From the NCBI GenBank assembly GCA_018433765.1, contig JAHDQO010000012.1, positions 1-64,000 on the forward strand: DNA of 64,000 nt. Reading direction: 5' to 3'. Position 1 is the stretch's first letter. Each line of letters opens with the position of its first letter. Of the stretch, positions 53,638 through 62,335 are shown one piece after another. Source of the DNA: Tissierellales bacterium (GTDB lineage Bacteria; Bacillota; Clostridia; Tissierellales; Sedimentibacteraceae). Below the pieces are notes generated by a model. That model saw nothing but the letters and a program-made list of their open reading frames with translations. It searched no databases and had not been told where the DNA came from. The position numbers and the translations under genes were made by a program.

Positions 53638-54210
53638 TTATTTCACCTCCTGAAGTGCTATTTTTAATGCCTTCATGTTGCCTTCAATAACCTCAGGTTT
53701 AGCTGCAAATTTATGTTCAAAAGAATGCTGCATTTCTTTTATGAAAATTTCTTCTTTCATAACACCACTTACTTTTACAATAGCTGAGAGCATTGGAGTG
53801 TTTGGAAAATACTTTCCTAAAGCTTCTTCTGATATTTTCCTTGCGTCTATAGTATGTATTTTACCGGTATAACCTTTTAACTCTTTTCTTATTTCTTCTG
53901 GAGTTTTTTCTGTATTAATAACAATAGCTCCATCTGGTTTTAATCCTTTAGTTACATCAATACTTTCAAGTAAAGTTTGATCAACTACCACAACAAAGTT
54001 TGGTTCATATATATTAGAATGAACTCTTATTTTATTTTTACTTATACGGTTATATGCAGTTATAGGTGCACCCATTCTTTCAGGACCATACTCTGGAAAA
54101 CCTTGTACAAATTTTCCGGTACTAAAAGCAACATCTGCTAATAAGAGCGAAGCAGTTTTTGCACCTTGTCCACCACGTCCATGCCATCTTATTTCTGTTA
54201 CGTTTGACAT
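53638..54210 (-). CDS. porG: 2-oxoacid:ferredoxin oxidoreductase gamma subunit
   Basis: The 190-residue gamma subunit, with EIRWHGRGGQGAKTASLLLA at residues 6-25 (the invariant GRGGQG motif) and EYGPERMGAPITAYNRIS. It is the first gene of the porGDAB operon. ATG follows ATAGGAGGTATAAATTTT. A perfect sigma-54 promoter sits 37 bp upstream. Confidence 0.92.
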   Translation of the reverse strand: MSNVTEIRWHGRGGQGAKTASLLLADVAFSTGKFVQGFPEYGPERMGAPITAYNRISKNKIRVHSNIYEPNFVVVVDQTLLESIDVTKGLKPDGAIVINTEKTPEEIRKELKGYTGKIHTIDARKISEEALGKYFPNTPMLSAIVKVSGVMKEEIFIKEMQHSFEHKFAAKPEVIEGNMKALKIALQEVK

Positions 54211-54246
54211 AAAATTTATACCTCCTATTAATTTTCAAATTACTTG

Positions 54247-54262
54247 TGCAAACATCGTGCCA
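54247..54262 (-). promoter_or_regulatory. Sigma-54 promoter of porGDAB
   Basis: On the minus strand the sequence is TGGCACGATGTTTGCA, a perfect match to TGGCAC-N5-TTGCA. It lies 37 bp upstream of porG and faces the divergent sigma-54 activator gene at 54541. Confidence 0.9.
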
Positions 54263-54357
54263 AAAAATTGATTGGCTATTTTGCAATACTTTTATAGAAA
54301 CTTTCAAAAATATATGTTAGAATATTTGTTATAAAAATGTTATATGTTAGAAAAATC

Positions 54358-54412
54358 AAACGAGAGAAATTTAAACGAGAGAAATTTAAACGAGAGAAAT
54401 TTAAACGAGAGA
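54358..54412 (+). repeat. 15-bp tandem repeat, 3.7 copies
   Basis: AAACGAGAGAAATTT is repeated at 54358, 54373, 54388 and partly 54403, then grades into GACGAGTAATATGGAG, a decayed hairpin-repeat unit. GATTTACGAAGTATGAGTAA at 54463 matches GATTTACGAAGAATGAGTAA at 4431. All lie between the sigma-54 promoter and the activator gene. Confidence 0.75.
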
Positions 54413-54540
54413 CGAGTAATATGGAGATTTTTGTAATGCGAAGTATTTATAATTAATTAGATTTACGAAGTATGAGTAAATCATCATTGTTTCTCGTTAT
54501 TCGTTACTTATCTATCGTTTGTTATATTAGGAGTGATTTT

Positions 54541-55956
54541 ATGGAATTAAAATATAGTGATTTATATGAGAATAAGTTATTTGAAAGAATACTTGATCGT
54601 GATAACGATGGAATTAATGTTGTAAATAAAGAGGGGATTTTGGTTTATGTTAATAAAGTATCGTCAGATTATGCAAATACAACAAAAGAGAAGATGTTAG
54701 GAAAGCATATTACAGAATTTTATCCTGCTGCCGTTTTATTAAAAGTGTTAGAAAATAAGCATGCTATATTAGATAAAAAGATTCACTATGTTGGCGAAAA
54801 AATATATGTTGTCAGTTCTTATCCTATATATATTGGAAATCAATTTGTAGGAGCTTTTTCAGTGTTCAAGGATATACAGGAAATAGATGAATTAAATAAA
54901 AAAATTAAACTGTTAGAACTGCATTTAACATTGAATAAACCAGAAAATGATATTTTGTCAGTTATAGGTAACTCAGGCAGCTTAAAAGAAGTGCTGATTA
55001 AAGCCAAAAGAACTGTTGGTTCATTAGGTGGACCTAGACATTCTATTATTATTGGTGAGTCAGGAACAGGAAAAACAATGTTAGCTAATCTTATTTATAA
55101 TTATGCTAAAAAAGTTGGAGTAATAGATAATGATGCTCCATTTATAGAAATTAACTGTGCGCAATTTACTAATCCAGATATTGCAGCAGTTGAGATATTT
55201 GGAAGTGAAGAGGGAGCATATACTGGATCAAAGCAAAAAAAAGGATTATTCGAACAGGCAAACGGAGGAATACTTTTTTTAGATGAAGCTCATACTTTAG
55301 AACATTATCAAAATTTACTTCTTAAAGCTATTGAATCAGGAAAGATAAGACGTGTTGGTGGAAGTAAAGAAATAGGTATTGATGTAATTATTATAGCTGC
55401 ATCTACTAAAAATTTAAAAGACGAATTATTGCCAGAACTATATCAGAGGCTTGCTCAGTATGAATTGTATTTACCTACACTAAAAGAGAGAAGTAAAGAT
55501 GAAAAAGAATTGCTTTTCAGTCATTTCATACATAGATATGAAAATGCAGTAAAAAAACTTCATAACATTGACTATAAAGTAATTTTTTCTGATGAATCTA
55601 AAAATGATTTGCTTACAGCGGTATATCCAAGGAATATTAGGCAGTTTAGAGATGTTATAAATTATAGTATAGACGCTGCTGCTCCTTTAATATCTGATAT
55701 TGATGACAAGAAAGAAATTACTACTATTGTTGAAACTAAGCATTTACCATTTGAGATCTTTGATGATAGAATTGCTGAAAATAAGAACGATAATAAAGCT
55801 AAATTGAATAAATCAGTAAAACACATAATTTTATCGTTGAATAAAGAAGGTTTAGGACCTAGAAAAATAGCTAATAGACTAAAAGAAAAGGGATATAACA
55901 TTGAATATTACCAAGTTGCTTATTTTCTGAAAAAGAATGAACAAAACAAATCCTAA
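54541..55956 (+). CDS. Sigma-54-dependent PAS-AAA activator of porGDAB
   Basis: A 471-residue enhancer-binding protein. An N-terminal PAS domain (DGINVVNKEGILVYVNKVSS, about residues 19-38, through 120) is followed by an AAA+ domain with GESGTGKTM near 172 and a variant sigma-54 loop GAYTGS (usual GAFTGA) near 226. The C-terminus (LGPRKIANRLKEKGYNIEYY) is a non-Fis helix-turn-helix. I start at ATG 54541 behind TTAGGAGTGATTTT. Its position opposite a perfect sigma-54 promoter makes it the likely activator of pyruvate oxidoreductase, with the PAS domain sensing a metabolite. Confidence 0.92.
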   Translation: MELKYSDLYENKLFERILDRDNDGINVVNKEGILVYVNKVSSDYANTTKEKMLGKHITEFYPAAVLLKVLENKHAILDKKIHYVGEKIYVVSSYPIYIGNQFVGAFSVFKDIQEIDELNKKIKLLELHLTLNKPENDILSVIGNSGSLKEVLIKAKRTVGSLGGPRHSIIIGESGTGKTMLANLIYNYAKKVGVIDNDAPFIEINCAQFTNPDIAAVEIFGSEEGAYTGSKQKKGLFEQANGGILFLDEAHTLEHYQNLLLKAIESGKIRRVGGSKEIGIDVIIIAASTKNLKDELLPELYQRLAQYELYLPTLKERSKDEKELLFSHFIHRYENAVKKLHNIDYKVIFSDESKNDLLTAVYPRNIRQFRDVINYSIDAAAPLISDIDDKKEITTIVETKHLPFEIFDDRIAENKNDNKAKLNKSVKHIILSLNKEGLGPRKIANRLKEKGYNIEYYQVAYFLKKNEQNKS

Positions 55957-55986
55957 TATTTAATTTAATATTAGGATTTGTTTATT
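55945..55986 (+). terminator. Terminator at the end of the PAS-AAA gene
   Basis: AACAAATCCTAATATT (55945-55960) pairs with AATATTAGGATTTGTT (55967-55982) around TAATTT, then TTATT. The left arm includes the stop codon of the gene. Confidence 0.8.
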
Positions 55987-56023
55987 CATACGTAATTAAT
56001 ACTAAGATATTATTATAACTCAT

Positions 56024-56581
56024 TTAGATTTTCTTAGTTATATCATTTACAGTTCCTTGATAAGTCCAATAACTTACACATTCACCGGGATTTAATTTTC
56101 TAAAACTGTGTTCTGTATTAGCTTTTATATATATTGAATCTCCTTCTTCTAATATATACGGAATTTCATCTACGGTCATTTCTAAGCAGCCTTCAATTAT
56201 AATTCCGAATTCATCTGTGTTATGCATAAAGGATAAATTTTCTTTAGAATTATCATCTACAATCATGCTTACCCCTTTGAGATTTCTGTCTCCTTCTGAA
56301 GTCAATTCATATTTAATATGAGATTCGGTTTCAAATATTACACGTCTTTCATCTTTTTTTACACATATTTTGTCTTCAGCTAAATCAGATAATAACTCTG
56401 TCATATTTATATCTAAAGCTTTGCAAATTTTCTGCAAATTAACAATTGTCGGACTGTTAAGATTTCGTTCAAGTTTACTCAAATATCCAGGAGATAATCC
56501 CGATTTTTTGGAAACTTCTTGAAGAGTTATGTTTTTAGAGTTCCTTATTTTTTTTATATTAAATCCGATTTCATTAACCAT
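56024..56581 (-). CDS. XRE-cupin transcriptional regulator
   Basis: A 185-residue regulator with an N-terminal Cro/C1 helix-turn-helix (ITLQEVSKKSGLSPGYLSKLE, about residues 19-39, split by the reader at SGLSPGYLSK) and a C-terminal cupin (EFGIIIEGCLEMTVDEIPYI and GDSIYIKANTEHSFRKLN) that should bind a small effector. Such proteins control amino-acid and polyamine catabolism. I start at ATG 56581, preceded by AAAGGTGATATA. It diverges from the RidA/AcnX/methyltransferase operon, and repeated ATTCAT..ATGAAT sites in between are candidate operators. Confidence 0.9.
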   Translation of the reverse strand: MVNEIGFNIKKIRNSKNITLQEVSKKSGLSPGYLSKLERNLNSPTIVNLQKICKALDINMTELLSDLAEDKICVKKDERRVIFETESHIKYELTSEGDRNLKGVSMIVDDNSKENLSFMHNTDEFGIIIEGCLEMTVDEIPYILEEGDSIYIKANTEHSFRKLNPGECVSYWTYQGTVNDITKKI

Positions 56582-56630
56582 TATATCACCTTTAAAAAGA
56601 ATAACATACATTATATTCAAAGTAAAGAAA

Positions 56631-56817
56631 AATTCATATATGAATTATATACACTGATCAAATTTTACAAATAGAAAAAAATCTATTGACAATATCCATG
56701 AATGAGATGTATAATCAGGGCATAAATTTCATAAATGAATAAAATGCACTAAAAAATGTACAAAATATTTACAAATGTAAAAGATAACGTTATCACAAAA
56801 ATTGCATTTATGAATAA
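56631..56817. promoter_or_regulatory. Divergent control region of the betaine/AcnX operon
   Basis: TTGACA (56686-56691) and TATAAT (56710-56715), 18 bp apart, form a strong sigma-70 promoter toward the operon. Candidate regulator sites share ATTCAT..ATGAAT: AATTCATATATGAATT at 56631-56646, ATTTCATAAATGAAT at 56726-56740 over the start point, and TGCATTTATGAATAA at 56803-56817. AGATAACGTTATCA at 56782-56795 matches 13 of 14 positions of the CcpA cre consensus and lies downstream of the promoter, a position for roadblock repression. Confidence 0.7.
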
Positions 56818-56855
56818 TTAATTTGCTTTTTTTAAATAAAAATATTGAGGTGGCT

Positions 56856-57236
56856 ATGAAAAGAAAATTTACTTCAAAAAAAGGATCTATTCCAAATGGT
56901 ACAATAGCTCAAGTTAGTATAGGTAACAACATTGCTCATATATCAGGACAAATATCAATTAATCCTGAATCAGGTCAAGTTGAAAGAGGTACAGTAGAAG
57001 AGCAAACAAAGAGAGTGTTAGAAAACATTAAAGGAATAGTTGAAGACATGGGACTTACCATGGAAAGTATAATAAAATGCAATGTATTTATATCATCAAT
57101 GAAATGTTTTGACGAAATGAATAAGGTGTATCAGCAGTATTTTACTATAGATAATCCTCCAGCGAGACAAACTGTTGCAGTTGAAATATGGGATGGACTA
57201 GATGTAGAAATAAGTGCTGAAGTTTTAATAGACTAA
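56856..57236 (+). CDS. RidA-family enamine/imine deaminase
   Basis: A 126-residue YjgF/RidA protein. IAQVSIGNNIAHISGQISIN, the conserved VFISSMKCFDEMNKVYQQYF and PPARQTVAVEIW (catalytic Arg of the RidA subfamily, about residue 108) are present. RidA hydrolyses reactive imines/enamines to ketones; beside aconitase X it may act on an enamine or the pyrroline formed by dehydration of a hydroxyproline. I start at ATG 56856 behind TTGAGGTGGCT. It is the first gene of the operon. Confidence 0.92.
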   Translation: MKRKFTSKKGSIPNGTIAQVSIGNNIAHISGQISINPESGQVERGTVEEQTKRVLENIKGIVEDMGLTMESIIKCNVFISSMKCFDEMNKVYQQYFTIDNPPARQTVAVEIWDGLDVEISAEVLID

Positions 57237-57269
57237 GAAATCAAATGACTAAAAAGGAGATATATAACT

Positions 57270-58547
57270 ATGGTTAGGTTAACAGATTACGAAAAGAAAA
57301 TGTTAAATGGCGAAATGGGTGAATTTAAACAAACTGCTCTAAAGAATATAGTTAAATATGCTGAAGCTTTAGGGGCAGAAGAATTATGTGAAGTTTCAAA
57401 AGCCACTCTTTATTTTGGAGCACATCCATATTTAGATGTAGTTGATTCAGATGATTATAATGATATTTTTTCAAAAATGTATTTATGCAGTGATAAAACT
57501 GTTAATATAGATGAATTTTCCAATACATGCTACTGCCAAACGTGTGTAGCTCCATGCGATCAATATGTTTATGAACCATTAAATCTTACAAAAGAATTTT
57601 TTAATAAAAACAATAAGTTTTTGGAAATAACAAAAGAAGCAGGTGTCAGTATAACAGGATCATGTACTCCATATCTTATAGGTTGGCTTCCATTAAGAGG
57701 AGAACATTTCGTTACTACAGAATCAAGTAATGTTATATTCTGCAATTCAGTACTTGGTGCTTGTGGAAATTCAGATGGTATTGAAGCTGCTGCTTGGTCA
57801 GCCATTTGTGGACGAACTCCTAAATGGGGAAATCATATTATGGAAAATAGAAAAGGAACACATGTATTTGAAATTGAATGCCCTTCAAAAACTGCAATAG
57901 ATTGGGACGTTATTGGTTATACCGTCGGCAGATTATTACCTCCTCATGCTGTACCGATTATTGATGGGAATTTCAATAGACCTAATTTAATTAAATTAAA
58001 ACAGTGTTTTGCATCTTTAGCAACTACTAGTGGTGCTGAAATGTGTCATATTATTGGTATTACACCAGAGTCAATAACTTTAGATATGGCTACGGGAGGC
58101 GATGAGCCTGTAGGAGTAATTAAAATTACTGATGAGGAATATAATAAGTCATTTGATATGTTATGTGATAAAGGCTGTGAAGATGTACAATTTGTTACTC
58201 TGGGATGCCCTCACTATACATTAGAAGAAATCAGAGATGCCGCCTTATATATTAAAGGAAAAAAAGTTAAGAAAGATGTACTCTTTATGATTTGGACTGA
58301 TTATGCTACAAAAGAAATGGCAAGTGTAAATGGATACACAAAAATAGTTGAAGAAGCTGGTGGACATATACTTACTAGTGGCTGTCCATTAGTTATTGGT
58401 CATAAATGTCATGAAGGAGTAAAGGGCATGGCTATGGACGGTGCTAAACAAGCTCATTATATAAGATCGGAAACTGATGCTACAGTATATTATGGTAATA
58501 TGTATAAATGCATAGATGCTGCAATAACAGGAAAATGGGAGGCATAG
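57270..58547 (+). CDS. Aconitase X large subunit (DUF521), probable hydroxyproline-type dehydratase
   Basis: A 425-residue catalytic subunit of the two-subunit aconitase X family. Cluster and active-site stretches are GSCTPYLIGWLP (about residue 130), NSVLGACGNSDGIEAAAWSA, MATGGDEPVGVIKITDEEY, FVTLGCPHYTLEE and LTSGCPLVIGHK. Characterised bacterial members dehydrate cis-3-hydroxy-L-proline to pyrroline-2-carboxylate; archaeal ones act on phosphomevalonate. RidA and amine genes around it favour an amino-acid substrate. ATG follows AAAAAGGAGATATATAACT. The start of its small subunit follows three bases after its stop. Confidence 0.88.
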   Translation: MVRLTDYEKKMLNGEMGEFKQTALKNIVKYAEALGAEELCEVSKATLYFGAHPYLDVVDSDDYNDIFSKMYLCSDKTVNIDEFSNTCYCQTCVAPCDQYVYEPLNLTKEFFNKNNKFLEITKEAGVSITGSCTPYLIGWLPLRGEHFVTTESSNVIFCNSVLGACGNSDGIEAAAWSAICGRTPKWGNHIMENRKGTHVFEIECPSKTAIDWDVIGYTVGRLLPPHAVPIIDGNFNRPNLIKLKQCFASLATTSGAEMCHIIGITPESITLDMATGGDEPVGVIKITDEEYNKSFDMLCDKGCEDVQFVTLGCPHYTLEEIRDAALYIKGKKVKKDVLFMIWTDYATKEMASVNGYTKIVEEAGGHILTSGCPLVIGHKCHEGVKGMAMDGAKQAHYIRSETDATVYYGNMYKCIDAAITGKWEA

Positions 58548-58549
58548 AA

Positions 58550-58972
58550 ATGGAAAAGATAACTATTAAAGCAAGAGGAGCAATTAAAGGAATAGCAGAA
58601 GGAGAAGCATTAGTTTGTCCTGAAAGTATTCAAGGCTGGGCAGGAGTAGATGATCACACTGGCAATATAATAGAAAAAGGACATTCACAAGAGGGTAAAT
58701 GTATAAATGATAAAATTCTTATATTACCATGCAGTAAAGGTTCAAACGGATGGTCTTGTCACTTTCATTCTGCTCAAGTAAAAGGCAAAATGCCAGCAGG
58801 ATGGGTTTTTACAAAGATGGATTCAAGAGCCGGAGTAGCAGCAGTTGTTATTGATGTACCAATGGTAGCAGATTTTGAAGATGTAGACCCTTGTGAAGTA
58901 ATTGAAACAGGAGATTGGGTAAAAGTAAACGGAAATACAGGTGAAGTAGAAATAACTAAAAAAAATAGTTAA
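58550..58972 (+). CDS. Aconitase X small (swivel) subunit, DUF126
   Basis: A 140-residue swivelling domain, with KGIAEGEALVCPESIQGWAG and ILPCSKGSNGWSCHFHSAQV. The LPCSKGSNG-type loop (usual GSCTGS/LPSGRGS in relatives) is the conserved active-site segment. It completes the aconitase X heterodimer. I start at ATG 58550 behind TGGGAGGCATAGAA; the gene follows the large subunit by two bases, so the two are translationally coupled. Confidence 0.88.
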   Translation: MEKITIKARGAIKGIAEGEALVCPESIQGWAGVDDHTGNIIEKGHSQEGKCINDKILILPCSKGSNGWSCHFHSAQVKGKMPAGWVFTKMDSRAGVAAVVIDVPMVADFEDVDPCEVIETGDWVKVNGNTGEVEITKKNS

Positions 58973-58985
58973 AAGGAGAACAAAA

Positions 58986-59312
58986 ATGCCTCAAGTAACT
59001 TTCAAAGGAATTAAAATAGATGAATTATGTTTTATAAGTAAGGATTTAAAAGATAATTTAGAAAGAATAATAGATTGTGAAAGAAGACATATAAAATTTG
59101 ATCTTGTACAAGCTGTTAATGTAGATAATGGAACAGTTATTGAGGCATTTCCTAAAGCTGAAATGGTATGGTTCCCAAGAAGCCAGGAAATGCAGGATGC
59201 TGTAGCTCAAGAAATTACTAAAGTATTAAAAAAACTAGGATATATCCATGTACAAGTAACATTTAATGTATTTAAACCTGAGAACTTTTATGAAAACGGT
59301 ATACACTATTAA
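58986..59312 (+). CDS. DUF1904 family protein
   Basis: A 108-residue protein of the tautomerase-like DUF1904 family: MPQVTFKGIKIDELCFISKD keeps the amino-terminal Pro2 that would act as base in tautomerase-fold enzymes, and MVWFPRSQEMQDAVAQEITK is the family core. No activity is proven for the family. Its place between aconitase X and the transporter suggests a tautomerisation of a pathway intermediate such as an enamine, by inference. ATG follows AAAAGGAGAACAAAA. Confidence 0.8.
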   Translation: MPQVTFKGIKIDELCFISKDLKDNLERIIDCERRHIKFDLVQAVNVDNGTVIEAFPKAEMVWFPRSQEMQDAVAQEITKVLKKLGYIHVQVTFNVFKPENFYENGIHY

Positions 59313-59329
59313 CTTAGGAGGAACGGTCA

Positions 59330-60880
59330 ATGAAATCACATGATAAGAAGGATTTTACAATTAACAAGACGGTTATAGGAATTTCAGCAGTAGTATTTGG
59401 TATAATATTTGTTTTAGGAATAGTAAAACCAGAAATATTTACAACTGTACTAACAGATATAGTAAACTTTTTATGTGACCAATTAGGATGGTTTTTAAAT
59501 TTAGCTGTAATATTTAGCATTGGTATGACTTTATATTTCTTATTTAGTAAATATGGAAAAATAAAAATTGGTGGAGAAGATGCAAAACCAGAGTTTAGTA
59601 AATTTACTTGGTGGGCAATTTCATTATGTGCAGGTATGGGAATGGGTATAGTTTTTTGGCCTCCAGCAGAAGTAATTGAATATTCATGTAATCCGGCAGT
59701 TGGAGGACATTTAGCAGCAGCTAGCCCAGAAGCATTATCTAAAGCATTTGAGTTTACATATCTTCATTGGACAATAACTTTATACGGTGTTTATGTAGCC
59801 GCAGGTTTAGTAGCAGCTTATGTGTGTTATAATATGAAACAGCCATATAGTATAACTTCAACGCTGTATCCTTTGTTTGGTAAGAAAGTATATAAATATC
59901 AAAATGTTATAGATGGTATAGTAACATTTGCAATAGTTGGAGGAGTAGCAGGGTCGTTTGGTTATGGATTGCTTCAAGTGTCAGATGGGTTGCATCAAAT
60001 TTTTAACTTGCCTACAGGTGCTTTAATGTGGATAATAATAGCTGTAATTGTTACAATAGTGTATACTTTGTCGAGTGTAACAGGTTTGAAGAAAGGTATA
60101 CAGTGGTTAGGAGATAATAATGCTAAACTTTTCATTGCAATGCTTATATTTGTTATTATTTTTGGACCAACAAAATTTTCTATGAACTTAGGATTAGAAA
60201 CTACAGGAAGTATGTTTTCAAATTTATTTAAAAACCTAACTTTTACAGAACCTTTTGAATCAGCAGATAAATGGTCAGTATGGTGGAACTGGTTATGGTA
60301 TTTAGATTTCTTCATATTTGCACCAACAACAGGATTATTCTTAGCTAGACTTAGTAAAGGAAGAACAATTCGTGAATTTGTAACAGTAAATATGGTTGCG
60401 CCATGCTTATTTGGATGGTTATGGGTTACTATATTTGGTGGTATTGCAGCACATGCACAATATATTGGAGGGCTAGACTTATACCAATTAATTCAATCAA
60501 GTGGTTATGAATCTGTAATGTTATCATTATTTGACCAACTTCCTATACCCACTATATCAAAATCTGTAATGATGATAGTAATTTTAGTATCATTCATTAC
60601 ATTAGCAAATGCAGTTACTTCAACAATATCAAAAATGAGTGTTAAACTTGGACCAAATTATACACAGGATGATGCTCCTGCTGGAATTCAAATATTCTGG
60701 GGAGTTTTTATAGGAGCAATAGCAGTTATATTCTTATTAAATGGCGGGTTAGATGGTGCTAAGACAGTAAAAATGTTAGTAGGATATCCAATTGTAATAT
60801 TACAGGTATTAGTATTAATAGGTTTTATAAAAATGTTTGTTAAAGGTGAATATAAAGAAAAACATCTATTTAAAAAATAA
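59330..60880 (+). CDS. BCCT-family betaine/carnitine/choline transporter
   Basis: A 516-residue transporter with 12 spans. Family signature GAMGMGIVFWPPAEVIEYS-like CAGMGMGIVFWPPAEVIEYS (about residues 104-123) and the aromatic-box region WSVWWNWLWYLDFFIFAPTTG (split around WNWLWYLDFF) identify BCCT carriers for quaternary amines. With an MttB-family methyltransferase next door, it should import the methylated substrate rather than serve osmoprotection. ATG follows TTAGGAGGAACGGTCA. It lies 17 bp after the DUF1904 gene. Confidence 0.94.
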   Translation: MKSHDKKDFTINKTVIGISAVVFGIIFVLGIVKPEIFTTVLTDIVNFLCDQLGWFLNLAVIFSIGMTLYFLFSKYGKIKIGGEDAKPEFSKFTWWAISLCAGMGMGIVFWPPAEVIEYSCNPAVGGHLAAASPEALSKAFEFTYLHWTITLYGVYVAAGLVAAYVCYNMKQPYSITSTLYPLFGKKVYKYQNVIDGIVTFAIVGGVAGSFGYGLLQVSDGLHQIFNLPTGALMWIIIAVIVTIVYTLSSVTGLKKGIQWLGDNNAKLFIAMLIFVIIFGPTKFSMNLGLETTGSMFSNLFKNLTFTEPFESADKWSVWWNWLWYLDFFIFAPTTGLFLARLSKGRTIREFVTVNMVAPCLFGWLWVTIFGGIAAHAQYIGGLDLYQLIQSSGYESVMLSLFDQLPIPTISKSVMMIVILVSFITLANAVTSTISKMSVKLGPNYTQDDAPAGIQIFWGVFIGAIAVIFLLNGGLDGAKTVKMLVGYPIVILQVLVLIGFIKMFVKGEYKEKHLFKK

Positions 60881-60905
60881 CATCTATAAAGGAGGAGGCT
60901 TCTAA

Positions 60906-62303
60906 ATGAAAGTTAAGAGTAATTTTTTAGACATCAATGAAATAGAAAAAATTCACAGCATGACATTAAAAATATTGTCTGAAGTAGGTGTTGAAATTGA
61001 TTGTAAAGAAATAGTCGAGTTATTTAAGAAAAATGGAGCAAAAACAGATGGAAACAAAGTATATATCGATGAAGAATTATTTAACAAGGCACTAAGCACT
61101 GTTCCTAAAGAATTTGACTTGTATGGAAGACGAGGTTCAATTAAAATTGGTGGAGATAGTAAAATAATAGCACCAGTATCTGGACCTATTATGGTAATGG
61201 AAGGAAATAAGACTAGATCAAATACAGCTGAAGACTTTGTCAAATTTCAAAAATTACATCACAGTAGTAAGGTAATGGATGTAATTAATCCCAATCTTAT
61301 AGAACCTCAAGACATTGATCGTGAAAACGTTAGAAACTATCAAATGGCTGTATGCTTAAAATATTCAGATAAACCTATGATTGGCTTTACAACAAGTCCT
61401 GAAGCTTCAATAGATAGTATAAATATGGCACAAGAATTTTATGATTATAAGGATAATGTAGTTTTAGGAATTATTAGTGTTATATCACCATTAAAATATG
61501 ATGATGCAATGATGGAAGCTACGCAAATATATGCTGAAAAAAATCAGCCTCTAATGTTTGCATGCTGTTCTTTGCCCGGTGCAACAAGTCCAACAACAAT
61601 TTCTGGTACAGTTGCTGTAAATAATGCAGAGGTTTTAGCAGGAATAATAATATCTCAATTACTTCGACCTGGATTACCAGTATTATATGGTAATACTACA
61701 GGGTCATGTGATTTAAGATATGTTTCACCAGCTATTGGAACAGTAGAAACAGGATTATTTATATATGCAGCAGCAGCAATGGCAAAATATTATGGGATTC
61801 CCTGTAGAACAGGAGGAGCTCTTTCAGATGCTAAAGGCGTTGATTGGCAGGCTGGAATAGAATCTACTGTAACAATGCTGCCTTCTTTAATGTCTACTAG
61901 TAATTTTATATTACAAGCATGTGGAGTAATGGATTCATTTAATATTATGAGTTATGAGAAGTTTATTTTAGATGAACAAAATATTGAAATGCTTCTTAGA
62001 ATGACAAAAGGATTTGATGTATTAGATACAGAAGAAGAGTTTGATGTAATTAAAAAAGTAGGACCCGGTGGACAGTATTTACAAGAAATGCATACAGCAA
62101 TGAATTTCAGAAAAGAACATTATACTGCAAAGTTATTTAACAAAGCAGGATATGAAATGTGGGCAAATTCTGGATCACCATCTGTATTGGAAAATGCAAG
62201 TAAAGAGGTCAAGAAAAGATTAGAAGGACATAAAAATATAGAAAATACTGAAGTACAAGAAAAAATATTAAAAAGATATTTAGATGGATATAAGATAAAT
62301 TAA
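60906..62303 (+). CDS. MttB-superfamily corrinoid methyltransferase, non-pyrrolysine
   Basis: A 465-residue protein of the trimethylamine methyltransferase superfamily. IEKIHSMTLKILSEVGVEID at the N-terminus, CSLPGATSPTTISGTVAVNN, GNTTGSCDLRYVSPAIGTVE and RTGGALSDAKGVDWQAGIES are family motifs. The frame has no in-frame TAG, so it is not pyrrolysine-dependent and belongs with the quaternary-amine demethylases such as MtgB or MtpB. It should move a methyl group from a betaine to the corrinoid protein encoded next. ATG follows AAAGGAGGAGGCTTCTAA. Confidence 0.92.
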   Translation: MKVKSNFLDINEIEKIHSMTLKILSEVGVEIDCKEIVELFKKNGAKTDGNKVYIDEELFNKALSTVPKEFDLYGRRGSIKIGGDSKIIAPVSGPIMVMEGNKTRSNTAEDFVKFQKLHHSSKVMDVINPNLIEPQDIDRENVRNYQMAVCLKYSDKPMIGFTTSPEASIDSINMAQEFYDYKDNVVLGIISVISPLKYDDAMMEATQIYAEKNQPLMFACCSLPGATSPTTISGTVAVNNAEVLAGIIISQLLRPGLPVLYGNTTGSCDLRYVSPAIGTVETGLFIYAAAAMAKYYGIPCRTGGALSDAKGVDWQAGIESTVTMLPSLMSTSNFILQACGVMDSFNIMSYEKFILDEQNIEMLLRMTKGFDVLDTEEEFDVIKKVGPGGQYLQEMHTAMNFRKEHYTAKLFNKAGYEMWANSGSPSVLENASKEVKKRLEGHKNIENTEVQEKILKRYLDGYKIN

Positions 62304-62335
62304 AATTATAAATTATTATGGAGGAAAAATCAAAC

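Noticed and set aside
60906-62303. Pyrrolysine-containing trimethylamine methyltransferase
   Set aside because: The frame is complete without any in-frame TAG, so it belongs to the non-pyrrolysine branch of the superfamily.
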